Of a DNA stretch of 8,545 nt, positions 1-6,340 are shown one piece after another. The translations under genes and the position numbers were made by a program. Position 1 is the first letter of the stretch. Every line of letters begins with the position of its first letter. This DNA is from Rhizobium sp. Q54 (GTDB lineage Bacteria; Pseudomonadota; Alphaproteobacteria; Rhizobiales; Beijerinckiaceae). Under the pieces are notes generated by a model. It searched no databases, was not told the DNA's origin, and saw nothing but the letters and a program-made list of their open reading frames with translations. The DNA is taken from positions 1 to 8,545 of the forward strand of contig CAMDOY010000143.1 of NCBI GenBank assembly GCA_945903655.1. Reading direction: 5' to 3'.

Positions 1-38
1 AGGGTAAAACACGCTTAATTTCAGATGGTTAGCGCCGA

Positions 39-2357
39 TCAGGCCCGCTTCGCCTCTTCCATGATCCGCCAGATCCTCTCCGGCGTCGCGGGCATTTCCA
101 CATGCCTGACGCCCATATGCGACAGCGCGTCCACCAGCGCGTTGGCCACCGCAGGCAACGCGCCCACGCAGCCCGCTTCGCCCGCGCCCTTGACGCCCAG
201 AATGTTCGTCTTGGTGGGCACCGGGCTCGACTTGATGTCGATATGCGGGAAGATCTCCGCATGGGGCATGGCGTAGTCCATGAAGGACCCCGTCAGCGTC
301 TGCCCGCTCTGGGGATCGAAGCGGATCTCCTCCATCAGCATCTGCCCCACGCCCTGAGAGATGCCGCCGATGATCTGCCCCTTGAGCAACAGAGGGTTGA
401 GCACATTGCCCACATCGTCCACCACCACATAGCGGTCCATCTCCACTTGGCCCGTGTCCTCGTCGATCTCGAGTTCGACGATGTGGCAGCCGTTGGGATA
501 GTTCTGCTTGGTGGTGTGATAGGCGGCGGTGGCGTTGAGGCCGAGCTCCATGCCCTGCGGCAGGTTCTTGGGGCTCATGGCCGCGCGCGCCACGTCCTTC
601 ATGGTGAGGGTGCGGTTGGTCTGGCGGGCGGTGAAGACGCCCTCCGCATAATCCACCTCATCGACGCCCATCATGTGGGCCGCGATCTTCTTCGCCTTGT
701 CGACGACCTTGTTGGTGGCGATGGTCACCGCCGAACCGCCCAGCGCCGAGGTGCGCGAACCGCCCGTGCCCTCGCCAAAGAAGACCTGATCCGTGTCGCC
801 CTGGAGATAATGGATCTCGTCGGGATGAATACCCAGCGAATCCGAGACGATCTGCTTGAAGATGGTCTCGTGGCCCTGCCCCTGGGTCACCGAACCCGCG
901 AGCACCGTGACGGACCCCGTGCGATCAAAGCGCACTTCGGCGCCCTCATAGCCGGGCGCCGCAGCCTTTTCGATGGTGTAGGAAATGCCGATGCCGCGCA
1001 GCTTGCCGCGCTTGCGCGCCTCCGCCCGGCGGGCCTCGAAGCCCTTGTAGTCCACCATGTCGAGGGTCTGATCGAGCACCTTCTCGAACTCGCCGCAATC
1101 GAGGTTGAAGGACAGCCCGGTCTGGAAGGGCATCTTCTCCGGCGGGATCATGTTGCGACGACGCAGCTCCGCCGGATCAATCCCCAGCTCGTCCGCCGCC
1201 AGATCGACGATGCGCTCGATGACGAAGGCCGCCTCCGGGCGCCCATTGCCGCGGAAGGGGCGCATGGGATTCGTATTGGTATAAACCGCGGTCACGTCCA
1301 CATGGATCGCAGGGGTGAGATAGACGCCCGCCAGCGTGCCCAGATTGCTATAGGCGCCGCTGTCCGTGCCCGGCTGGGTATAGCTGCCCATGTTCACGAG
1401 GTTGCGCACCCGCAGGCCGAGGAACATGCCGTTCTTGTCGAGCGCCAGCTCCGCATCCGAGACATTGTCGCGGCCATGGGCGTCGGCGAGGAAGCTCTCC
1501 GAGCGGGTGCTCACCCATTTCACGGGATAGCCCGTCACCCTGGAGGCCAGCAGCACCAGACCCACTTCGTTGAACACGCCCGACTTCATGCCGAAGCTGC
1601 CGCCGATGTCGCCGGCCACCACGCGCAAACGGCTCTCGGGGATGTTCAGCGTCTCGGCCAGCTCCTCGCGGAAGTTCAGGGCGCGCTGCAGGGTCGTGTA
1701 GATCGTGTAGCGGTCGGCGGCCTGATCGTAATGGCCGATGGAGCCGCGCGTCTCCATGGTCGCCGCCGTCACGCGGCTGATCACAAAGCGCTTCTTGATG
1801 ATGTGATCGGCCTTGGCGAAGGCGGCGTCGGTCGCCGCCTTGTCGCCCTCGAGATGCACGAAGCAGATGTTGTTTTCGCAATCGTCCCAGACCAGCGGCG
1901 CCCCGGGCTCAGAGCCCAGCGCCACCGACGTCACGGAGGGCAGGATCTCGTAATCGACCTCGACCAGTTCGGAGGCGTCCTGCGCCTGTTCGATCGTGTC
2001 CGCGACAACGAAGGCGACGGGATCGCCGACATAACGCACCTTCACTTTCGCCAGCGCGGGGAAATGCGGGCGGTACATGGGCGAGCCGTCGCGCTTCTTC
2101 TTGCCAGCGGCGCGCGGCAGATCGCCATAACCGGAGTTGGCCCAATCCTCGCCGATCAGAACCGCGCGGACGCCGGGCGCAGCCTTCGCCTTCGCGGTGT
2201 CGAGGCGCGTGATCTTCGCATGGGCGTGGGGGGAGCGCAGCACGACGCCAAAGAGCATGCCGGGAAAGGCGAGGTCGTCCACATAACGACCGCCGCCCTT
2301 CAAAAGGCGAGGATCCTCAAAGCGTGTAACCGGCTGTCCGATTGCAAACTCACCCAT
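39..2357 (-). CDS. Molybdopterin-binding large subunit of a xanthine dehydrogenase-family hydroxylase (second copy, LargeB)
   Basis: Catalytic subunit of a molybdenum hydroxylase, expected to hydroxylate an organic substrate with water at a Mo-cytosine-dinucleotide centre in the cytoplasm and pass electrons to the [2Fe-2S] and FAD subunits. The 772 aa length is usual for CoxL-like proteins. The hammerhead domain covers roughly residues 15-130 and the cofactor-binding domains roughly 150-740. Visible motifs are GGSFGMK (252-258), the active-site loop PFRGNGR (367-373), GQGH (493-496), GEGTGGSRTS (528-537) and GVKGAGEAG with the presumed catalytic Glu at 727. The loop matches neither the AYRCSFR of form I CO dehydrogenase nor the AYRGAGR of form II, so CO oxidation is unlikely and the substrate is unknown. 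The ATG start gives MGEFAIGQPV, which matches the start of the paralogue at 3771-6104; an AAAGGG lies about 8 nt upstream of it. It is the last gene of the block, 87 nt after the medium subunit, and a stem-loop fills part of that gap. The 38 nt beyond its stop show no terminator. Confidence 0.93.
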   Translation of the reverse strand: MGEFAIGQPVTRFEDPRLLKGGGRYVDDLAFPGMLFGVVLRSPHAHAKITRLDTAKAKAAPGVRAVLIGEDWANSGYGDLPRAAGKKKRDGSPMYRPHFPALAKVKVRYVGDPVAFVVADTIEQAQDASELVEVDYEILPSVTSVALGSEPGAPLVWDDCENNICFVHLEGDKAATDAAFAKADHIIKKRFVISRVTAATMETRGSIGHYDQAADRYTIYTTLQRALNFREELAETLNIPESRLRVVAGDIGGSFGMKSGVFNEVGLVLLASRVTGYPVKWVSTRSESFLADAHGRDNVSDAELALDKNGMFLGLRVRNLVNMGSYTQPGTDSGAYSNLGTLAGVYLTPAIHVDVTAVYTNTNPMRPFRGNGRPEAAFVIERIVDLAADELGIDPAELRRRNMIPPEKMPFQTGLSFNLDCGEFEKVLDQTLDMVDYKGFEARRAEARKRGKLRGIGISYTIEKAAAPGYEGAEVRFDRTGSVTVLAGSVTQGQGHETIFKQIVSDSLGIHPDEIHYLQGDTDQVFFGEGTGGSRTSALGGSAVTIATNKVVDKAKKIAAHMMGVDEVDYAEGVFTARQTNRTLTMKDVARAAMSPKNLPQGMELGLNATAAYHTTKQNYPNGCHIVELEIDEDTGQVEMDRYVVVDDVGNVLNPLLLKGQIIGGISQGVGQMLMEEIRFDPQSGQTLTGSFMDYAMPHAEIFPHIDIKSSPVPTKTNILGVKGAGEAGCVGALPAVANALVDALSHMGVRHVEMPATPERIWRIMEEAKRA

Positions 2358-2365
2358 GGCGCCCG

Positions 2366-2371
2366 CCCTTT
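2366..2371 (-). promoter_or_regulatory. Weak ribosome binding site of LargeB
   Basis: The minus strand reads AAAGGG about 8 nt before the LargeB ATG. It is a modest Shine-Dalgarno match, weaker than that of the small subunit gene. It is nevertheless consistent with the ATG at 2357, which homology to the paralogue also supports. Confidence 0.4.
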
Positions 2372-2391
2372 TGCTGGATATGTCTATGAAG

Positions 2392-2419
2392 GAAAACAGG
2401 CGGGCGCATCCGCCCGCCT
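2392..2419 (-). terminator. Stem-loop with T-run between medium subunit and LargeB (terminator or attenuator candidate)
   Basis: On the minus strand a perfect 9-bp stem, AGGCGGGCG / CGCCCGCCT, encloses a 4-nt GATG loop. It is followed by GTTTTCC, a GC-rich hairpin with a short T-run. It sits in the 87-nt gap after the medium-subunit stop and about 35 nt before the LargeB start. Read as RNA, this has the form of a weak intrinsic terminator or of a stabilising intercistronic hairpin. With only four Ts interrupted by a G, complete termination is doubtful and partial read-through or 3'-end protection is more likely. On the plus strand the hairpin is followed only by TT, so the minus orientation is the better reading. 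Confidence 0.5.
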
Positions 2420-2444
2420 TTCAGCCCCGCGAAGGGACCTTCAA

Positions 2445-3242
2445 TCAGCCCACCATGGCCTCGACCGCGCGGCGCGCGTAGACCGTGATGAGATGGGCGC
2501 GATATTCCGCGCTGCAATGGATGTCGCCCATCAACTGCTCGGCCGAGACCTTGATGTTCGCCACGCTGGCGGGGGTGAAGCTCTTCTCCAGAGCAGCCTC
2601 CATCTCGGCGACGCGGAACACGCAGGGGCCTGCGCCCGTGACGGCCACGCGCGCCTTCGACCCATATTGCGCCACCATGACGCCCACCACCGCATAGCCG
2701 GAGGCCGGATGACGGAACTTCATGTACTGGGCGCGATCCGGGATCTGGAAGCGCACTTCGGTGATGATCTCGCCATGCCCCAGCGCGGTCTCGAAGAGGC
2801 CCTGGAAGAAATCATCTGCGGCGATCTTGCGCTGGTTGGTGACGATGGTGGCGTCAAGACCCACGCAAGCCGCCGGATAATCCGCAGCCGGGTCCGAGTT
2901 GGCGACGGAGCCGCCGATGGTGCCGCGATGGCGCACAGCGGGATCGCCGATATTGCCCGCGAGCTGCGCCAGCGCGGGAAGCGCCTTCTGCACATCAGCG
3001 GAAGTTGCGACCACCGCATGGGGCGTCATGGCGCGCACCACGACTTCCTTGCCCTCGACCGAAATGCCCTTGAGGCCCGCGATGGCGGCGAGATCAATCA
3101 GATCGCTCGGCGCCGCAAGGCGGTTCTTCAGGGTCGGCAGAAGAGTCATGCCGCCCGCGAGCAGCTTGGGATCGTCCGTGGCGGCGAGCTTGGCGGCGGC
3201 GTCAGCGACGTCAGCGGCGCGATGATAATTGAAATTATGCAT
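2445..3242 (-). CDS. FAD-binding medium subunit (CoxM-like) of the molybdenum hydroxylase
   Basis: Carries the FAD that accepts electrons from the small subunit's iron-sulfur clusters and hands them to the final acceptor. At 265 aa it is slightly shorter than typical CoxM (about 285-290 aa) but complete. The N-terminal FAD-binding domain shows both signature stretches of the family: AGGMTLLP at 29-36 (CoxM proteins usually have AGGHSLLP) and TIGGSVANSDPAAD at 108-121, preceded by NIGDPAVRHRG. The C-terminal CO-dehydrogenase flavoprotein domain covers roughly 160-262 and includes DIHCSAEYRAHL at 240-251. There is no extra cysteine-rich insert of the kind seen in 4-hydroxybenzoyl-CoA reductase beta subunits. 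The ATG start is preceded by GAGGGG in the 12-nt gap after the small subunit gene, so the two are almost certainly translated from one message. It is the only FAD subunit in view for two large subunits. Confidence 0.93.
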   Translation of the reverse strand: MHNFNYHRAADVADAAAKLAATDDPKLLAGGMTLLPTLKNRLAAPSDLIDLAAIAGLKGISVEGKEVVVRAMTPHAVVATSADVQKALPALAQLAGNIGDPAVRHRGTIGGSVANSDPAADYPAACVGLDATIVTNQRKIAADDFFQGLFETALGHGEIITEVRFQIPDRAQYMKFRHPASGYAVVGVMVAQYGSKARVAVTGAGPCVFRVAEMEAALEKSFTPASVANIKVSAEQLMGDIHCSAEYRAHLITVYARRAVEAMVG

Positions 3243-3248
3243 GGCGTT

Positions 3249-3254
3249 CCCCTC
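3249..3254 (-). promoter_or_regulatory. Ribosome binding site of the medium subunit
   Basis: The minus strand reads GAGGGG 6 nt before the ATG. It lies directly against the stop codon of the small subunit gene, which favours translational coupling of the two subunits. Confidence 0.55.
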
Positions 3255-3737
3255 TCAGCTGCGCGCGGCGTTCATCACGGCGCTTGCGTCCATGATGGCC
3301 TCGACAATGCCCTGATAGCCCGTGCAACGGCAGATGTTGCCTTCGAGCTGGTGGCGGACGGTCTTCTCATCGGCGCCCGGCAGGCGGTTGGCGATGTCCA
3401 CGCCCATCATCACCATGCCCGGGGTGCAGAAGCCGCACTGCAGGCCGTGATGATCACGGAAAGCCTGCTGCATGGGGTGCAGCGTTCCATCGGCGCTCGC
3501 GAGCCCCTCGATGGTGGTGATCGCCTTGCCCTCGGCCTGAACGGCCAGCATGGTGCAGGACTTCATGGCGACGCCGTCCACATGGACGACGCAGCAGCCG
3601 CACTGGGTCGTGTCGCAACCCACATGGGTGCCCGTCAACCGCAGATGCTCGCGGATGAACTGCACCAGCAGGGTGCGGGCCTCGACCTTTCCGCTGACGG
3701 CCTTGCCGTTCACGGTCATCTTGACATCAATATCCAC
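3255..3737 (-). CDS. [2Fe-2S] small subunit (CoxS-like) of the molybdenum hydroxylase
   Basis: Electron-transfer subunit linking the molybdenum centre to the flavin. It has the usual length (160 aa) and two-domain order. The N-terminal plant-type ferredoxin domain (about 3-80) has its cluster ligands at C41, C46, C49 and C61. The C-terminal helical [2Fe-2S] domain (about 85-155) has QCGFC with C101 and C104, and CRCTGY with C136 and C138. All eight ligands are present, so both clusters should form. The start is GTG, chosen because a strong GGGAGG lies 7 nt upstream and because MDIDVKMTVNGK begins just before the first beta strand; an internal ATG six codons later is less likely. The gene lies 33 nt after LargeA and 12 nt before the medium subunit. 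No Tat signal precedes it, so the enzyme is expected to be cytoplasmic, unlike the IorA/NicA type. Confidence 0.95.
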   Translation of the reverse strand: MDIDVKMTVNGKAVSGKVEARTLLVQFIREHLRLTGTHVGCDTTQCGCCVVHVDGVAMKSCTMLAVQAEGKAITTIEGLASADGTLHPMQQAFRDHHGLQCGFCTPGMVMMGVDIANRLPGADEKTVRHQLEGNICRCTGYQGIVEAIMDASAVMNAARS

Positions 3738-3744
3738 TTTCGGT

Positions 3745-3750
3745 CCTCCC
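3745..3750 (-). promoter_or_regulatory. Strong ribosome binding site deciding the GTG start of the small subunit
   Basis: The minus strand reads GGGAGG followed by ACCGAAA and then GTG, a near-ideal Shine-Dalgarno at 7-nt spacing. It is the strongest such site in the block. This fits a need for abundant small subunit if two large subunits share it. Confidence 0.7.
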
Positions 3751-3770
3751 GAAACATTGCGTTGAACGGC

Positions 3771-6104
3771 TCACGCCGCCGTGACGACTCTGGCTTCCTG
3801 AATGGCCCGCCAAACCTTTTCGGGGGTCAGCGGCATGTCGATATGGCTGACGCCGAGGCGCGAAAGCGCATCGCCCACAGCCGAGAGAATGGCGGGGGGA
3901 GCGCCGCAGGCGCCCGCCTCGCCGGCGCCCTTGACGCCGAGTTCGTTGGTCTTGGCCGGCACCACGTTGAACAGCGCCTCGATCATGGGCATATGCGCGG
4001 CGCGCGGCATGCCATAATCCATGTAGGAGGCGCTGAGGAGCTGCCCGTCGGCGTCATAGACGACATTCTCGGTCAGCGCCTGCCCCACGCCCTGCATCAC
4101 CCCGCCATAGACCTGGCCATGGACGATGAAGGGGTTCAGAACCACGCCGCAGTCATCAACCGCGACATAGTTCAGAATTTCCAGAATGCCCGTCTCGGGA
4201 TCGATCTCCAGCTCGCAGATATGCGCGCCATTGGGGAAGTTCTCGACATCGTTCTCGTAGACGACGGATTCATCGAGGCCCAGAGCCATGCCTTCGGGCA
4301 TCTTCTTCGCATCATGGGAGGCCGCAGCCACTTCGGCCAGCGTGATGCTGCTGGATTGCGCGCGGAACACGCCGCCTTCGAAAACCACGCGCTCGGCGTC
4401 GGTCTGCAGCAGATGGGCGGCGATCTTGCGGCCCTTGGCCACGATGGCCTCGGCGGCGCGCTTGACGCCGATGCCGCCCACCATGGAGGAGCGCGAGCCG
4501 AAGGTGCCGTTGGACGTCTCGGGCGAGGTCGCGGTGTCGCCGTCGATCAGGGTCACCTTGTCGAAATCGACGCCAAGGAACTCGTTGACGAGCTGGGCGT
4601 AGACCGTGTCATGGCCCTGGCCGTGGGAATAGGTGCCCGCAAAGAGGGTCACTTCCCCATTTGCCTCGAAGCGCATGCGCATGCCCTCGATGGGACGGCT
4701 GCCAGCGCCTTCGATGAAGGTCGCGAGGCCAATGCCCCGCAGATTGCCGCGCGTGGCGGATTCAGCGCGGCGGGTCTCGAAGCCGGTCCAGTCGGCGGCG
4801 TCGAGCGCCATCTGCATGGTGCCGTCGAAATCGCCGGAGTCGAGGACGAAGCCCAGGTGCGTCTTGTAGGGCATCTGCGCTTCGGTGATGAAGTTCCGGC
4901 GACGGATCTCCTCCCGCGACAGACCCAGCGCCTGCGCGCCCGCATCCATCAGCCGTTCCATGATGTAATTGGCTTCGGGACGGCCGGCGCCGCGATAGGT
5001 GTCGGTGCAGATGGTGTTGGTGAACATCGGCTTCACGGAGAAGTAGAAGTCCGGAATGTCATACATGCAGGGAATGATGCGGCCGCCGCCCTCCATGGGC
5101 AGGCGCACGCCATTCTCCGAGAGATAGGCGCCCACGTTGAGCAGGGTCTCGACCTTGAGCACGCTGGCGCGGCCATGGGCGTCGAGGCCCATCTCCGCCA
5201 CATTGATCTGGTCACGGCCGTGGTAGTCTGAGACGAAGGTCTCCGAGCGGTCGCCGCGCCACTTCACGGGCCGAGCCAGGGTGCGCGCCGCAAAGGCCAC
5301 CATCACCGTCTCCGGATACATCTTGCTGCGGATGCCAAAGCCGCCGCCCGTGTCGCGCGAGATGACGCGCACCTTCTCGGGGGCCATCTTCAGCAAGCCG
5401 CGCGCCAGCATCATCTGCAAGCGCCGACCGCCCTGGCTGGGCGTATAGACCGTGAGGGCACCGGAGGCCGTGTCATATTCGGCGGCGGCGCAGCGCGGCT
5501 CCATGGGGCTGACGATGAGGCGATTGTTGACCAGATCGACCTTCACCCGCGTGTGGCAGGCGGCGAGCTTGGCCTCCACATCATCCTTGTCGCCATATTC
5601 CCAATGCACCACCAGATTCTCGCCGAACTCCGGCCAGACATGCGGCGCATCCTTGTCGAGGCCACGGGCGGTGGAGGCGATGGCGGGCAACACATCATAA
5701 TCGATCTCGACGGCCTCGGCGGCGTCGCGGGCCTGTTCGGGCGTGTCGGCGACGACCATGGCGAGGCATTCGCCCACGAAACGCGTCTGCTCGACCGGCA
5801 TGATGCGGCGCGAGGGCTTGTTCATGGGCTTGCCGGAGCGGTTCACATAATTGGCCTCGTTGACCATGACGCCCATGCCGGCGTCCACAAGGTCCTGGCC
5901 GGTATAGACGGCGATCACGCCCTCCATGGACCGGGCGGCCAAGGTGTCGATGGCCAGGATTTTCGCATTGGCGTGGGGCGAGCGCACGAAGGCGGCGTAG
6001 ACCTGGGCCTCGAGATCGATATCGTCCGTGAACTGCCCGCCGCCGGTCAGGAGGCGCACGTCTTCCTTGCGCCGAACCGGCTGACCTATGCCAAACTCAC
6101 CCAT
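3771..6104 (-). CDS. Molybdopterin-binding large subunit of a xanthine dehydrogenase-family hydroxylase (first copy, LargeA)
   Basis: First gene of the minus-strand block. It encodes a 777 aa catalytic Mo-hydroxylase subunit that is a clear but divergent paralogue of the 39-2357 product. Both begin MGEFxIGQPVxRxED and share the domain order: hammerhead about 15-130, cofactor-binding region about 150-745. Visible motifs are GGGFGIR (253-259), the loop TYRGAGR (369-375), GQGH (495-498), and GVKGAGEAG with the presumed catalytic Glu at 729. TYRGAGR is close to the AYRGAGR loop of form II CoxL-like proteins. It lacks the cysteine that binds copper in true CO dehydrogenase (AYRCSFR), so the substrate is probably organic rather than CO. 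The start is the ATG at 6104; a GGGG lies about 7 nt upstream, and the paralogue starts at the same point. It is divergent from the IclR-type regulator, and a 236-bp control region lies between them. The stop is 33 nt before the small subunit start. Specificity cannot be assigned. Confidence 0.93.
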   Translation of the reverse strand: MGEFGIGQPVRRKEDVRLLTGGGQFTDDIDLEAQVYAAFVRSPHANAKILAIDTLAARSMEGVIAVYTGQDLVDAGMGVMVNEANYVNRSGKPMNKPSRRIMPVEQTRFVGECLAMVVADTPEQARDAAEAVEIDYDVLPAIASTARGLDKDAPHVWPEFGENLVVHWEYGDKDDVEAKLAACHTRVKVDLVNNRLIVSPMEPRCAAAEYDTASGALTVYTPSQGGRRLQMMLARGLLKMAPEKVRVISRDTGGGFGIRSKMYPETVMVAFAARTLARPVKWRGDRSETFVSDYHGRDQINVAEMGLDAHGRASVLKVETLLNVGAYLSENGVRLPMEGGGRIIPCMYDIPDFYFSVKPMFTNTICTDTYRGAGRPEANYIMERLMDAGAQALGLSREEIRRRNFITEAQMPYKTHLGFVLDSGDFDGTMQMALDAADWTGFETRRAESATRGNLRGIGLATFIEGAGSRPIEGMRMRFEANGEVTLFAGTYSHGQGHDTVYAQLVNEFLGVDFDKVTLIDGDTATSPETSNGTFGSRSSMVGGIGVKRAAEAIVAKGRKIAAHLLQTDAERVVFEGGVFRAQSSSITLAEVAAASHDAKKMPEGMALGLDESVVYENDVENFPNGAHICELEIDPETGILEILNYVAVDDCGVVLNPFIVHGQVYGGVMQGVGQALTENVVYDADGQLLSASYMDYGMPRAAHMPMIEALFNVVPAKTNELGVKGAGEAGACGAPPAILSAVGDALSRLGVSHIDMPLTPEKVWRAIQEARVVTAA

Positions 6105-6155
6105 TCCCTAGCCCCATCCCATGTTTCAACGCATCGCCTGCGTGGTTGCCGTAGC

Positions 6156-6186
6156 GCTATAAAGCCCTTTGAGGGCCTGGCCGCAA
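6156..6186 (-). promoter_or_regulatory. Tentative minus-strand promoter and inverted repeats near LargeA
   Basis: On the minus strand TATAGC (6161-6156) is a 4/6 match to a -10 box. TTGCGG (6186-6181) sits 19 nt upstream, a poor -35 at a long spacing. The repeat GCCCTTTGAGGGC (6164-6176) occupies the spacer and TAGCGCTA (6152-6159) overlaps the -10. That is the expected placement for a repressor or activator site controlling LargeA. It is a weak call based only on pattern matching. Confidence 0.25.
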
Positions 6187-6270
6187 GAGGTCCCGGGCGC
6201 GCCAACCGGAAAGATGGCGCGACAAATAGGACGCCCGGAGCCTTCCGCCCGCAGCCAGCGGATCTTCCCA

Positions 6271-6299
6271 TTGATGAAATCCCATTTCAAATCTACGCT
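6271..6299 (+). promoter_or_regulatory. Tentative promoter of the IclR-family gene, overlapping the operator
   Basis: TTGATG (6271-6276) and TACGCT (6294-6299) are separated by 17 nt and lie about 40-70 nt upstream of the regulator's ATG. They match the sigma-70 consensus at 4/6 and 3/6. On the opposite strand TTGAAA (6290-6285) and GAAGAT (6267-6262), also 17 nt apart, form an equally tentative leftward promoter. Both would be covered by the palindrome at 6275-6289, so one bound regulator could control both directions. Confidence 0.25.
6275..6289. promoter_or_regulatory. Candidate IclR-family operator, TGAAAT-CCC-ATTTCA
   Basis: A perfect 6-bp inverted repeat with a 3-bp spacer, 15 bp in all, lies 51 bp upstream of the IclR-family start codon. 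The E. coli IclR operator consensus is also a 15-bp palindrome, TGGAAATNATTTCCA, with the same GAAAT/ATTTC core in its half-sites. Members of this family commonly bind such sites between their own gene and a divergently transcribed target operon, which is exactly this layout. Symmetry and position are seen directly; binding is inferred. Confidence 0.55.
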
Positions 6300-6340
6300 G
6301 AGGCGGTCGGATCACTCAAGCCCCCTCCAGAAATACCATC

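Larger units (their letters stand above)
6105..6340. promoter_or_regulatory. Divergent control region between the hydroxylase block and the IclR-family gene
   Basis: This 236-bp non-coding stretch is the largest gene-free gap in the window. It must hold the promoters for both directions, because the two flanking genes point away from each other. It has three perfect inverted repeats: TAGCGCTA (6152-6159), GCCCT-TTG-AGGGC (6164-6176) and TGAAAT-CCC-ATTTCA (6275-6289). It is locally richer in A/T around 6260-6300 than the flanking genes. No RNA gene or good terminator is visible. Promoter hexamers are weak by eye, as is common in GC-rich proteobacteria. Confidence 0.7.

Noticed and set aside
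174..222. Near-repeat with 3916-3964 as a possible DNA repeat or recombination site
   Set aside because: Both stretches encode the conserved GVKGAGEAG region of the two paralogous large subunits. The similarity is explained by protein conservation.
102..5231. A stop-free plus-strand frame of 1709 codons running antisense through all or most of four genes
   Set aside because: All four minus-strand genes share one reading frame, and this antisense frame is codon-aligned with them. It stays open because the sense genes avoid TTA, CTA and TCA codons. Its His/Arg/Gly/Ala-rich product has no domains and no start signals, so it is a codon-bias shadow.
39..6104. Annotation as aerobic carbon monoxide dehydrogenase (coxLMS)
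   Set aside because: Neither large subunit has the AYRCSFR loop with the copper-binding Cys, so no cox gene symbols were assigned.
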